A stretch of DNA of 43,204 nucleotides from Clostridiisalibacter paucivorans DSM 22131 (GTDB taxonomy: Bacteria; Bacillota; Clostridia; Tissierellales; Clostridiisalibacteraceae). The stretch covers positions 1 to 43,204 of the forward strand of contig NZ_JHVL01000030.1 in assembly GCF_000620125.1 (NCBI RefSeq). Direction: 5' to 3'. The notes beneath the pieces were generated by a model. The model made no database searches and was not told the DNA's origin. It saw only the letters and a program-made list of their open reading frames with translations. Position 1 is the stretch's first letter. Each line of letters opens with the position of its first letter. A program made the position numbers and the translations under genes. This document shows, one piece after another, positions 1-7,414 of this stretch.

Positions 1-330
1 CATAAAACAGCCTCTATTCCATTTAGGAAATGCGCTGTAACCAATGGAAGAAGGGCAATACAGAAAATGCTAGGTGATAGATGTGCAAGTAACCTAAAGC
101 TAAGCTTTTAAAGATATCGTTTCTAATAATATTAAATACAGGATATCTATGCCCTAACGGTCAGTAATGAGGATATAAAATTGAAATATAACAATGTCTA
201 AAATAATTTCGCCCTAACGGGTGTTAAATACATAAATTTAAAACCTAAAAATCAATAGTTATTGGATGATTAAATCTAAAGAAAAATAATTGCCAACTAT
301 TACTTGACAGTAACTAACCATATATTACCT
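1..330. other. Left-edge region without a recognised gene
   Basis: No convincing coding region is seen. On the plus strand a frame open from the left edge stops at about 113, and another stops at 40; neither gives a recognisable protein end. On the minus strand positions 3-1 read ATG, with AGAGG about 7 bases upstream, so a leftward gene could begin exactly at the window edge. The 10-mer gccctaacgg occurs twice, at 151-160 and 211-220, exactly 60 bp apart. A 7-bp inverted repeat (agatatc 112-118, gatatct 142-148) is also present. The nature of the stretch is unresolved. Confidence 0.3.
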
Positions 331-359
331 TTGATTTTTTATATATTATATGATATAAT
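331..359 (+). promoter_or_regulatory. Sigma-A-type promoter of rnpB
   Basis: The -35 element is TTGATT at 331-336 and the -10 element is a perfect TATAAT at 354-359, separated by 17 bases. The predicted start near 366 lies about 16 bases before the P1 helix of the RNase P RNA. Confidence 0.75.
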
Positions 360-381
360 TTATTTCTCAAAAGATAATAAA

Positions 382-724
382 CGACTAAATCAGATGGTCG
401 CATGTCTTTAATGGCATGAGGAAAGTCCGAGCTCCGTAGGGCAAAGGTGCTGGGTAACACCCAGTGGGGGCGACCCTAAGGATAGTGCAACAGAAATAAA
501 CCGCCTATTTTAATAATAGGTAAGGATGGAAAGGTGAGGTAAGAGCTCACCAGCAACTAGGCGACTAGTTGGCTCTGTAAACCCCATCTGGAGCAAGACC
601 AAGCAGGGACAAATGGAGGTGGCTGCCCGCTGCCGTCCCGTAGGTAGGTCGCATGAACCTGTTGGTAACAATAGGTCTAGATAGATGACTGTCAGATACA
701 GAACTCGGCTTATAGATTTAGTCG
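382..724 (+). ncRNA. rnpB: RNase P RNA, class A
   Basis: This is the catalytic RNA of RNase P, which removes 5' leaders from pre-tRNAs together with the RnpA protein. Hallmarks seen in order: gaggaaagtccgagctcc (P4/CR-I region, from 418), the gtgcaacagaaa block near 486-497, the ggatggaaaggtg block near 525, agtaaacccc-like sequence near 578, and the 3' cagatacagaactcggctta block around 694-712. The ends are fixed by a perfect P1 pairing: cgactaaat at 382-390 pairs with atttagtcg at 716-724. The overall pattern matches the ancestral class A of Clostridia, not the class B of Bacillus. The true 5' end may lie a few bases upstream. A terminator follows directly. Confidence 0.97.
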
Positions 725-733
725 CATATTGTT

Positions 734-767
734 AACATCTGCATTGTAGCAGATGTTATTTTTATTT
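734..767 (+). terminator. Rho-independent terminator of rnpB
   Basis: A perfect 9-bp stem (aacatctgc 734-742, gcagatgtt 749-757) with a 6-base loop is followed by a T-rich run. Confidence 0.9.
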
Positions 768-919
768 TGTGACGGAATAAAAGAGGGGTTAGATTTATTT
801 TAAACATTATAATATACAAATGAAAATTTACTTAGAATAAAATTAGTATCTGTAAAAATGCAAAAATAAAAATGTACCGTTGAGAGACAATTAGATAAAA
901 CAAACACAAAAACCAATAC

Positions 920-970
920 AATAGCAATACGATTCTCGATAATATCGAGAATCGTATTGCTATTTTGTTT
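920..970 (+). terminator. Perfect 45-bp palindrome upstream of phnD (terminator or attenuator)
   Basis: Positions 920-941 and 943-964 are perfect reverse complements around a single central base, giving 22-bp arms. The tail ttttgttt follows. It lies between rnpB and phnD and ends about 55 bases before the phnD start. As RNA it would form a very stable hairpin. A possible -10 (TATAAT 808-813) lies upstream, so it could attenuate phnD transcription. A bidirectional terminator, a mobile-repeat remnant or a palindromic operator are alternatives. The rest of 768-1021 shows nothing recognisable, and I saw no PhoP box there. Confidence 0.6.
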
Positions 971-1021
971 AAATTGTTATATCATATATTAGAAATCAAA
1001 TTACAAGGGGGATACTAAAAA

Positions 1022-1894
1022 ATGAAAAGATTAATTGCTTTACTATTGATGTTAGTTTTAGCTATTTCAGTAGTTGGTTGTGGACCTAAGGAAGAAGAAG
1101 TTATTAAAATGGGATTTGTGCCTATGAAAGATGGGGACAAACTGATAGAATCTGTAGAACCATTGACAGAAATGTTATCTGATGAACTAGGCATAAAAGT
1201 AGAAGGATTTACTGCTACAAATTATGTTGGAGTAGTAGAAGGATTAGGTTCAGGACAAGTTGATTTTGGATTTATTCCACCTTTTGCTTATGTATTGGCA
1301 AATAGTGAAAGTGATGCAGAAGCTATATTAACATCATTAAACAAATCAGGAGAAGCAAACTACCGTTCACAGTTTATAGTAAGGAAGGATAGTGGTATAA
1401 CTAGTTTTTCAGATATAAAGGGTAAAAAGGTAGCGTTTGTAGATCCATCTTCAACATCTGGATACTTATTTCCAGGAGCACATTTAATAAAAGAGGGAAT
1501 AGACTTAGAAAATGATATAGAGTATGTATATGCTGGAGGACATGATAAGGCATTACAATTATTATTAAATGGTGATGTGGATGTGGCAACTACCTTTGTG
1601 GATTCAAGAGATAGATACAAGAAAGATTTTCCAGATGCTATGGAAAAAGCTGAAATATTAGGCTATACTGATTATATTCCAAATATATCTGTAACTATTA
1701 AAGGGGATATGGATAAAGAGCTTAAAGAAAAAATAAGAGCTGCATTGTTAAATATAGCAAAGAATGAAGAGGGGTCCACACTATTAAAAGATCTATTTAA
1801 TATGTATGGATTTGAAGAGGCAACAGATAAAGACTATGATATTATAAGGGATACAGCAGAGACTATGGATATTGATTTAAAAGAGGCTAATTAG
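1022..1894 (+). CDS. phnD: Phosphonate/phosphite-type ABC transporter substrate-binding lipoprotein
   Basis: The 290-aa product captures phosphonate, phosphite or a related P-oxyanion outside the membrane and hands it to PhnE/PhnC. The N-terminus is a lipoprotein signal peptide with lipobox SVVGC (Cys20). Family motifs follow: GFVPMKD near the start of the mature domain, GQVDFGFIPPFAY, and DPSSTSGYLFPGAHL, where the Ser/Thr cluster normally binds the phosphonate oxygens. Length is normal for PhnD (PF12974). The ATG is preceded by aaggggg about 10 bases upstream. It is first in a three-gene operon with phnC and phnE. No C-P lyase, phosphonatase or phosphite dehydrogenase gene is in the window, so the substrate cannot be fixed; phosphate itself is also possible. 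Confidence 0.9.
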   Translation: MKRLIALLLMLVLAISVVGCGPKEEEVIKMGFVPMKDGDKLIESVEPLTEMLSDELGIKVEGFTATNYVGVVEGLGSGQVDFGFIPPFAYVLANSESDAEAILTSLNKSGEANYRSQFIVRKDSGITSFSDIKGKKVAFVDPSSTSGYLFPGAHLIKEGIDLENDIEYVYAGGHDKALQLLLNGDVDVATTFVDSRDRYKKDFPDAMEKAEILGYTDYIPNISVTIKGDMDKELKEKIRAALLNIAKNEEGSTLLKDLFNMYGFEEATDKDYDIIRDTAETMDIDLKEAN

Positions 1895-1905
1895 GAGTGA
1901 ATACA

Positions 1906-2637
1906 ATGCTTAAATCAGAAGGTTTAACTGTTTCTTATGATGGCAAAACATTGGCCATTGATGATATAAATATAGAAATTAAACAAGGAGAATTTGTAGG
2001 TATAATAGGTTCATCAGGAAGTGGCAAATCTACTTTATTAAAATCTATAAACTTATTGGTTAAACCCTCTAAAGGTAAGGTATATATAGATGATGTAGAT
2101 ATTACAAAACTAAATAATACTCAACTTAGGAATATAAGAAGACAGATAGGATTTGTTTTTCAAGATTACAACTTAATTGAAAAAGTTACTGTATTAGACA
2201 ATGTACTGATAGGAAGACTTGGATATAAGTCTTCCCTAAAATCTTTTTTTGGCTTATTTAGTGATGAAGAATATGAAAGTGCAAGAAAAGCATTAATGCA
2301 AGTAGGCCTAAGTGAAAAGATATTTGAAAGAGCGGAAGAGCTAAGTGGAGGACAAAAACAAAGAGTAGCTATTGCTAAGACTCTTTGTCAGAGTCCAAAG
2401 ATTATTTTGGCCGATGAACCAGTAGCAAGTTTAGATATAGCTACTTCGCAAAATATAATGAATTATTTTAAAGCTATTAACGATAATAAAAATATTACTA
2501 TACTGATTAATCTTCATGATGTAAATTTGGCTAAGAAATATTGTCATAGGATCGTAGCTCTTAAAAAAGGTAAAATTCTTTATGATGGGAAAGCAGGTGA
2601 TCTAAATAATGAACTCCTTAAAGAATTATACAGCTAA
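1906..2637 (+). CDS. phnC: Phosphonate-type ABC transporter ATP-binding protein
   Basis: The ATPase subunit drives the PhnDCE importer from the cytoplasmic face. In the 243-aa product the Walker A motif GSSGSGKST spans residues 35-43. The ABC signature LSGGQKQR and Walker B IILADEPVASLD follow, then the switch His in NLHDVNLA. A GTG nine bases upstream (1897) is in frame but lies inside the Shine-Dalgarno sequence aggag (1893-1897). The ATG at 1906 has ideal spacing from that site and is chosen. The start sits 11 bases after the phnD stop, and the gene overlaps phnE by 29 bases, so translation is probably coupled. Closest named family: PhnC (TIGR02315-type). Confidence 0.9.
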   Translation: MLKSEGLTVSYDGKTLAIDDINIEIKQGEFVGIIGSSGSGKSTLLKSINLLVKPSKGKVYIDDVDITKLNNTQLRNIRRQIGFVFQDYNLIEKVTVLDNVLIGRLGYKSSLKSFFGLFSDEEYESARKALMQVGLSEKIFERAEELSGGQKQRVAIAKTLCQSPKIILADEPVASLDIATSQNIMNYFKAINDNKNITILINLHDVNLAKKYCHRIVALKKGKILYDGKAGDLNNELLKELYS

Positions 2638-4186
2638 GAATAGATTACATAAAAGTTTATATTTTTTAGGAGCTATTATTATTTTGATTTTTCTCGGATT
2701 TAAAGTAGAGTTTGATTTTATAAGACTATATAAAGGGATTCCTAGTATGATTGACCTTTTTGTGAGGATGCTAAAGCCAAATACATCTTATGGTGTAGAA
2801 GTTTTTGACAAGTTAAATGAAACAATTCAAATAGCTATAGTATCATCTATAATAGGTGTATTGTTAGCATTGCCTTTTTCTCTTTTTATTGCAAATAATA
2901 TTGCTCCAAATAAATATATAGGGACTATACTAAGTGGAGTATTTTCTTTTTTTAGAACTATACCAAGTCTAATATGGGCAGCAATTTTGGTAAGTATATT
3001 TAGTATAGGCAAATTTGCAGGAATAATTGCTCTCACTATTATTGCGTTTTTAATATCATTAAAATTATTTAGAGAATATATTGAAGCTATTAATGAAAAT
3101 CAATTGAGTTCAATTAGATCAGTAGGTGCTAATGCTATACAAGTTTTAAGATATTGTGTTCTGCCTTATATATCTGAACTATCTGTTTCTATTTTTTTTA
3201 TTGTACTTGAGACAAATATCCGTAGTGCAACTATTCTAGGGCTAGTAGGTGCTGGAGGAATAGGTCAGATTATGTGGAGAGATTTAAATCATCTTAGATA
3301 TGATAATCTATCTACTTTAATATTGGTTTTATTTTTAACAATTTTAATTATAGATTTATTAAGTTTGTTTGTAAGAAAATATTTTATAAAAAAGACTATA
3401 AGATTTAGAGATATTAATACATATAGAAGGTTTAAAGTGTTTAAGATTTTTTATGTGCCAATCTTAGTGATATTATTGTTTTTATTTGCATTTAGTTCTT
3501 TAAATATTACTTATGATAGATTTGTATTAGGGATAGCACAGGGAAAGAATGTTATACTTAGAATGGTAAGAGTAGACATTACTTGCTTTTCTAAACTTAT
3601 AGAAGGGATATTAGAAAGTTTTTTCATAGCTATATTTGCTACAATAGTAGGAGGATTATTGTCTTTAATTTTTTCATACTTAACAGCTTATAATACTTCA
3701 CCTCATAAGGGAGTTTCTATATTTTTGAAGGGAATTATAAATATTTTAAGGACATTTCCCCCTATTATAACGGCAATAATATTTTTTAGAGGGGTAGGAC
3801 CAGGACCTTTGGCTGGAGCTATGGCTCTTAGTATCTATACGACGGGGGTACTTACAAAAATGTATAGTGAAGTATTGGAAAGTGGAGAAAAGAATATACA
3901 AAATAGTATAATAACAACAGGAGCAACTAATTTCCAGTCTTATAGACATGGACTATTACCCCATACATTTTCAACCTTTGTTAGTTTAGCACTATATAGA
4001 CTAGAATCAAATATTAGAAATTCAACTATTTTAGGAGTAATTGGTGCAGGAGGAATAGGTACTACCTTAGCTATGAATATAACATGGAGAAATTGGGAAA
4101 AAGTGGGCTTCCTACTTCTTGGTATATCTATAATGGTAATAATTATAGATAAATTAAGTCAATACTTAAGAAAGATATTTGCGTAA
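2609..4186 (+). CDS. phnE: Fused double PhnE permease of the phosphonate-type importer
   Basis: At 525 aa this is about twice the usual PhnE length (roughly 260-290 aa). It contains two complete permease halves. Each has a cytoplasmic EAA-type loop (about residues 157-190 and 416-455) followed by a glycine-rich motif, GLVGAGGIGQI in the first half and GVIGAGGIGTTL in the second. It thus replaces the PhnE1/PhnE2 pair or a homodimer with one polypeptide forming the whole channel. The start ATG lies within phnC, with aggtga 8 bases upstream. The reading frame is continuous through the junction, and a highly charged segment near residues 255-275 links the halves. A terminator follows at 4316. Confidence 0.9.
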   Translation: MNSLKNYTAKNRLHKSLYFLGAIIILIFLGFKVEFDFIRLYKGIPSMIDLFVRMLKPNTSYGVEVFDKLNETIQIAIVSSIIGVLLALPFSLFIANNIAPNKYIGTILSGVFSFFRTIPSLIWAAILVSIFSIGKFAGIIALTIIAFLISLKLFREYIEAINENQLSSIRSVGANAIQVLRYCVLPYISELSVSIFFIVLETNIRSATILGLVGAGGIGQIMWRDLNHLRYDNLSTLILVLFLTILIIDLLSLFVRKYFIKKTIRFRDINTYRRFKVFKIFYVPILVILLFLFAFSSLNITYDRFVLGIAQGKNVILRMVRVDITCFSKLIEGILESFFIAIFATIVGGLLSLIFSYLTAYNTSPHKGVSIFLKGIINILRTFPPIITAIIFFRGVGPGPLAGAMALSIYTTGVLTKMYSEVLESGEKNIQNSIITTGATNFQSYRHGLLPHTFSTFVSLALYRLESNIRNSTILGVIGAGGIGTTLAMNITWRNWEKVGFLLLGISIMVIIIDKLSQYLRKIFA

Positions 4187-4269
4187 ACCTATGATATATC
4201 CAAAATAGACTTGAATTAATTTATGCTATATAAAATTATAGCAGATAGTTTTACTGGAGATATTTAGTG

Positions 4270-4299
4270 AAATTGGATATGAAAAAAGCAATCCAATTT
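4270..4299. repeat. Hairpin downstream of phnE
   Basis: A 9-bp inverted repeat, aaattggat (4270-4278) and atccaattt (4291-4299), lies just before the main terminator. It has no T-run of its own and is probably part of the phnE 3' end. Confidence 0.4.
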
Positions 4300-4315
4300 G
4301 AAATTTCATTAAAAC

Positions 4316-4370
4316 AGTCGTTAACTTCCAATGATTTAAAAAAATATGGAGGTTAACGACTATTTTTTAT
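4316..4370. terminator. Bidirectional terminator between phnE and the brnQ operon
   Basis: 15-bp stem (4316-4330 with 4347-4361, one G-U pair) and a 16-base loop, followed by a T-run on the plus strand and a shorter T-run on the minus strand. It separates the convergent phn and brnQ operons. Confidence 0.85.
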
Positions 4371-4377
4371 ACTAATT

Positions 4378-4620
4378 TTATCTAGAATTTTCGATACCAA
4401 AGCCTATAAGACTACCTAATATTATTAACATAAGTATTATTAACATAAGAACTCTATCATATTGTTTATTTTTTATATTTATTAGAAGAGCTTTTATACA
4501 TAGGAAATATATACTTCCTACAATTATAATAGTATAGCTAAGAAGGCCATAATGACATATATACCAATCTAATATATTTGTAATGAAGTCTAATCTAGGC
4601 TCCAATGAATTTGACCACAA
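4378..4620 (-). CDS. Small membrane protein of unknown function, partner of brnQ
   Basis: I do not recognise this 80-aa protein. It has two hydrophobic helices, roughly residues 24-45 (LLSYTIIIVGSIYFLCIKAL) and 58-75, joined by a short Lys/Arg-containing loop, and a short polar N-terminus with two Trp residues. The start is TTG, supported by a perfect AGGAGG with 7-base spacing. It lies 25 bases downstream of brnQ on the same strand and has the shared convergent terminator after it, so it is probably co-transcribed with brnQ. A role as accessory subunit of the transporter is only inference from position. Confidence 0.7.
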   Translation of the reverse strand: MWSNSLEPRLDFITNILDWYICHYGLLSYTIIIVGSIYFLCIKALLINIKNKQYDRVLMLIILMLIILGSLIGFGIENSR

Positions 4621-4645
4621 TATTTCGCCTCCTAAAAATTGTTTA

Positions 4646-5941
4646 TTATATTAAAACTTTTTCTTTTATCTTTGTAATTAGATGAGTTAATATAATTCCT
4701 AGGACTGCTGGCAATATCCAACCAAAACCACTATCAGCAAGAGGGAACATTTGGATAACCTTATTTATATAAGAGGTGTTAACACCCATTGCAGATAGAC
4801 CATCTACTAGACTTACACAGAATGCTCCAATAGTTGCACCTAGATAAATGCGTTTATTTTGAATCAAGTTATCAAAAACATTAATAATTACTAATACAAT
4901 TGCTATTGGATATACTATTTTTAAAATAGGATCGGCAAATACTACGATAGCTTCAACGCCTGTATTAGAAATGATTATACTTATTATAGTTGATATTATA
5001 ATAGCAGTAGAGTATTTTACTTTATCTTTACTTAATTTATTGAAAAAATGTCCTACAGTTGCAGTAAGACTAACTGATGTTGTTAAACAAGCAGAATACA
5101 CACATAATCCCAGTGCTACTTTTCCTAAACGACCTAATACTGCAGTAGTTATACTAGTTGTTAAAGCTGCTTTTTCTATATGTAGTGGGAAAATAGAACT
5201 ACCTGTAGCTCCTAAATATAAAAGTCCTCCATAAACAATTCCTAAACCGATAGCTGCAATAAGACCTGTTTTTGCAACTACTTTGAATTGGTCTTTTTTA
5301 TTTATTATACCTTTATTTTTTATATCATCAATTATTATACTACCAAAAACTATTGCAGCAAGTAAATCCATAGTTTGATATCCCTTTTCAAATCCTATGG
5401 AAAAAGGTTGAGATATTTGTGTATTTACAGGTATACCTATTGGAGTTGAAACACCTTTATAGATAATAATTGATATCATTATTAGGAGTATAGGTGTTAA
5501 AAATTTTCCAATAATATCCACAATGCCAGACGGCTTTATTGTTAGAAGTAAGGTTAATCCAAAAAAGATGATTGAACTCATAATTGGACCTATTGAAGAT
5601 GAAAATGGTTTTACTCCTAATTCATAAGCAGTTGCTCCAATCCTAGGTGTAGCCAATAGTGGACCTATCAATAATATTATTATAGTACTAAATATTATGG
5701 CGAATTTGGAGCCAACTTTATTTAATAAACTGTCAATAGAGCCGCCAGATATGGCTATAGATAGTATTCCTAGTATAGGTAGACCTATACCAGTTAAAGA
5801 AAAACCTAATAGACTTGCTTTCCATTTTACTCCTGCTCCTAGGCCGATAGAGGGAGGAAAAATCAAATTTCCTGCGCCAAAAAACATTGCAAATAATGCA
5901 AAGCCAATAACTAAAATTTTTTTAGTGCCGAGTTTTTTCAT
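4646..5941 (-). CDS. brnQ: Branched-chain amino acid:cation symporter, BrnQ (LIVCS) family
   Basis: An integral membrane carrier for Leu/Ile/Val uptake driven by Na+ or H+. The 431-aa product starts MKKLGTKK and quickly reaches the family hallmark FAMFFGAGNLIFPP. About 12 hydrophobic segments follow, including the typical LATPRIGATAYELGV and FGSIIIDDIKNKG stretches. Upstream in-frame codons reach 5980, but AAGGAGG ends 7 bases before the ATG at 5941, which fixes the start. A possible -10 (TATAAT on the minus strand, 5990-5995) lies upstream. No T-box was seen in the leader. The small membrane protein gene follows 25 bases downstream. Confidence 0.93.
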   Translation of the reverse strand: MKKLGTKKILVIGFALFAMFFGAGNLIFPPSIGLGAGVKWKASLLGFSLTGIGLPILGILSIAISGGSIDSLLNKVGSKFAIIFSTIIILLIGPLLATPRIGATAYELGVKPFSSSIGPIMSSIIFFGLTLLLTIKPSGIVDIIGKFLTPILLIMISIIIYKGVSTPIGIPVNTQISQPFSIGFEKGYQTMDLLAAIVFGSIIIDDIKNKGIINKKDQFKVVAKTGLIAAIGLGIVYGGLLYLGATGSSIFPLHIEKAALTTSITTAVLGRLGKVALGLCVYSACLTTSVSLTATVGHFFNKLSKDKVKYSTAIIISTIISIIISNTGVEAIVVFADPILKIVYPIAIVLVIINVFDNLIQNKRIYLGATIGAFCVSLVDGLSAMGVNTSYINKVIQMFPLADSGFGWILPAVLGIILTHLITKIKEKVLI

Positions 5942-5995
5942 TAGCCAACCTCCTTGAAAATTCAAAATATTTTTAAACAACCAAATATTATTATA

Positions 5996-6360
5996 CCATA
6001 AATTATTGTAAAATTCTAAGAAATTAATATATTCTCACAATTGTTAAAAATATAGCAAAGTGGTTAGGGGTTGTAATATGTATATAATAAGGAATTTTAA
6101 TAAAAGAAGCTCATTTTATATTAAAAAATGGAGATGTATCAGGAATATAAGACTTTATATTTTATATATAATCAAAAGGGGTTGTCAAAAGTTTAAAGAT
6201 TATTGTTCAAAACACTGAAGGATATTAAATGGAAAGGATTCTAGCTGGTGTTACATTTGGTTTTATTTATAAAATCTCAGAAAATGTCAAAATTTGCGAA
6301 AGATTTATGAAGGAATTACCTACTTTTATGGAGAATATTGGAATAAAAGGAGGTATGATT
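5996..6360. other. Intergenic region between brnQ and the 6361 gene
   Basis: This very AT-rich divergent spacer of about 365 bp probably holds the brnQ promoter at its left end. A 46-codon frame at 6078-6218 with a weak tagggg site has no recognisable product. No repeat family, RNA gene or clear rightward promoter was seen. Confidence 0.4.
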
Positions 6361-6771
6361 ATGATAAAAACACTAAATGATATTTTTGAAAAAATTATAA
6401 GTTTATCAGAAAAAAGAAGATTAATTAGAAAAAATATTAAAGAGAATTTTACATATATCATATCTAATAAACCAGATATAAAACTGAGAAAAACAGAGAA
6501 AGAATTAAAAAAATTACTAGAACAAATAGATTATGAGACGATAAAAATTATCCAGAATATAATATATTTGGGTAGAGATAGAGAATACGATATAGAATCT
6601 ACATTAGAAGATATTTTCAGAAGTACTAAACGCAGTGTATCCAAATCAGAATATATCAATAAGAAAGTTGAAATAGAACATATACTTGAAAAATATTTAT
6701 TAGATATACATTTAAAAAATGGACTTAAAATTTTGAATATAAATTATAAAACAAATAACAAAGAATACTGA
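6361..6771 (+). CDS. Small helical protein of unknown function (possibly DUF3775-like)
   Basis: The 136-aa product starts at ATG 6361, chosen because AAAGGAGGT ends 6 bases upstream. An in-frame ATG at 6355 is too close to that site, and an open frame reaches back to 6229 without a ribosome site. The protein is Lys/Glu/Ile rich, almost all predicted helix, with no signal peptide. The segment YLGRDREYD followed later by a LEKYLLDIHLKNGL stretch resembles the general layout of DUF3775 proteins, but this match is weak and from memory. It is followed by its own terminator and precedes the encapsulin operon. No function can be assigned. Confidence 0.6.
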   Translation: MIKTLNDIFEKIISLSEKRRLIRKNIKENFTYIISNKPDIKLRKTEKELKKLLEQIDYETIKIIQNIIYLGRDREYDIESTLEDIFRSTKRSVSKSEYINKKVEIEHILEKYLLDIHLKNGLKILNINYKTNNKEY

Positions 6772-6800
6772 AAGGAAAATGTTCTTTATTTATATAGCAA

Positions 6801-6835
6801 AAAAAACAACTCTACTGAAAACAGTAGAGTTTTGT
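6801..6835 (+). terminator. Terminator after the 6361 gene
   Basis: 10-bp perfect stem, aactctactg (6808-6817) and cagtagagtt (6822-6831), with an AAAA loop. The A-run before and T-rich tail after make it potentially bidirectional. Confidence 0.85.
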
Positions 6836-6969
6836 AATTATTAAAGGGGACTTTGTTAGGTGTAGTAACATCGTCTAGATATATATTAATAAACAATTGT
6901 GTAGAAAATATGAACAATCTATGAATAAATAGAAAAAATTAAAGATATATAAAAAACATATTTTTATAT

Positions 6970-6994
6970 GATTAAACATATATTAACAGGGTAT
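6970..6994 (+). promoter_or_regulatory. Sigma-B-like promoter candidate of the encapsulin operon
   Basis: GATTAA (6970-6975), 13 bases, then GGGTAT (6989-6994). This resembles the Bacillus sigma-B consensus GTTTAA-N12/14-GGGTAT, with one mismatch in the -35. GGGTAT is unusual in such AT-rich sequence. It lies about 50 bases before the first start codon. No sigma-B gene is in the window, so the assignment rests on the match alone. Confidence 0.35.
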
Positions 6995-7010
6995 GTTTAT
7001 ATACAGAGAG

Positions 7011-7029
7011 ATAATACATAAAGTATTAT
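7011..7029 (+). promoter_or_regulatory. Inverted repeat (candidate operator) before the encapsulin operon
   Basis: ATAATAC (7011-7017), 5 bases, GTATTAT (7023-7029): a perfect 7-5-7 inverted repeat of 19 bp between the candidate promoter and the ribosome site. Size and symmetry would suit a Fur/PerR-family dimer, which would make sense for an iron-storage operon, but the sequence is not a canonical Fur or PerR box. Confidence 0.35.
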
Positions 7030-7043
7030 AAAAGGAGGAGATA

Positions 7044-7394
7044 GTGTTGTCACAATATCATGAATCAGTAGAAAAATTAGATGAAAAGACTAAAGATTTT
7101 ACAAGGGCATTAAATAGTTTAAAAGAAGAAATAGAGGCGGTAGATTGGTACAATCAGAGGGTGAATGCATCTTCAGATGAAAGTCTAAAGGCCATAATGG
7201 CACATAATAGGGATGAAGAGATAGAGCATGCATGTATGACAATAGAGTGGCTAAGGAGAAATATGGACGGATGGGATGCAGAATTAAGACAGTATCTATT
7301 TACAGAAGGTGATATTACTGAATTGGAAGAAGAACAAGGTGATGAAGGGTCCCAGAGCACAAAAAAAGGTCTTAATATAGGCGATTTGAAATAA
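7044..7394 (+). CDS. Encapsulated ferritin-like protein (EncFtn cargo)
   Basis: This 116-aa iron-oxidising cargo is packed inside the encapsulin shell encoded next door. The core matches the EncFtn family: SLKEEIEAVDWYNQR then AIMAHNRDEEIEHA. By analogy with the Rhodospirillum rubrum protein the ferroxidase residues are Glu29, Glu59 and His62, with Trp35/Tyr36 next to the site. All are present. The C-terminus carries the shell-targeting peptide GLNIGDLK after an acidic, flexible linker (about residues 94-108). GTG at 7044 follows AGGAGG; the next codon, TTG 7047, has slightly better spacing and could be the real start. The shell gene begins 20 bases after the stop. Confidence 0.95.
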   Translation: MLSQYHESVEKLDEKTKDFTRALNSLKEEIEAVDWYNQRVNASSDESLKAIMAHNRDEEIEHACMTIEWLRRNMDGWDAELRQYLFTEGDITELEEEQGDEGSQSTKKGLNIGDLK

Positions 7395-7414
7395 TCAAAA
7401 GGAGGAATAAAGAT

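Noticed and set aside
1-113. C-terminal end of a gene (for example a TnpB-type transposase) entering from the left
   Set aside because: Two frames are open from the edge, to 40 and to 113, but neither peptide contains a motif that supports a family.
151-220. CRISPR remnant from the repeated 10-mer
   Set aside because: Only two 10-bp copies, with 50-bp AT-rich spacing, no longer repeat, no cas genes.
768-1021. PhoP box upstream of phnD
   Set aside because: No pair of TTAACA-like hexamers at 11-bp phase was found; phosphate control of phnDCE cannot be claimed.
1897-1905. GTG start for phnC
   Set aside because: The GTG lies within the Shine-Dalgarno sequence; ATG 1906 has correct spacing.
6078-6218. 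46-codon basic frame between brnQ and the 6361 gene
   Set aside because: Weak ribosome site, Lys/Ile/Tyr composition expected from random AT-rich DNA, no family match.
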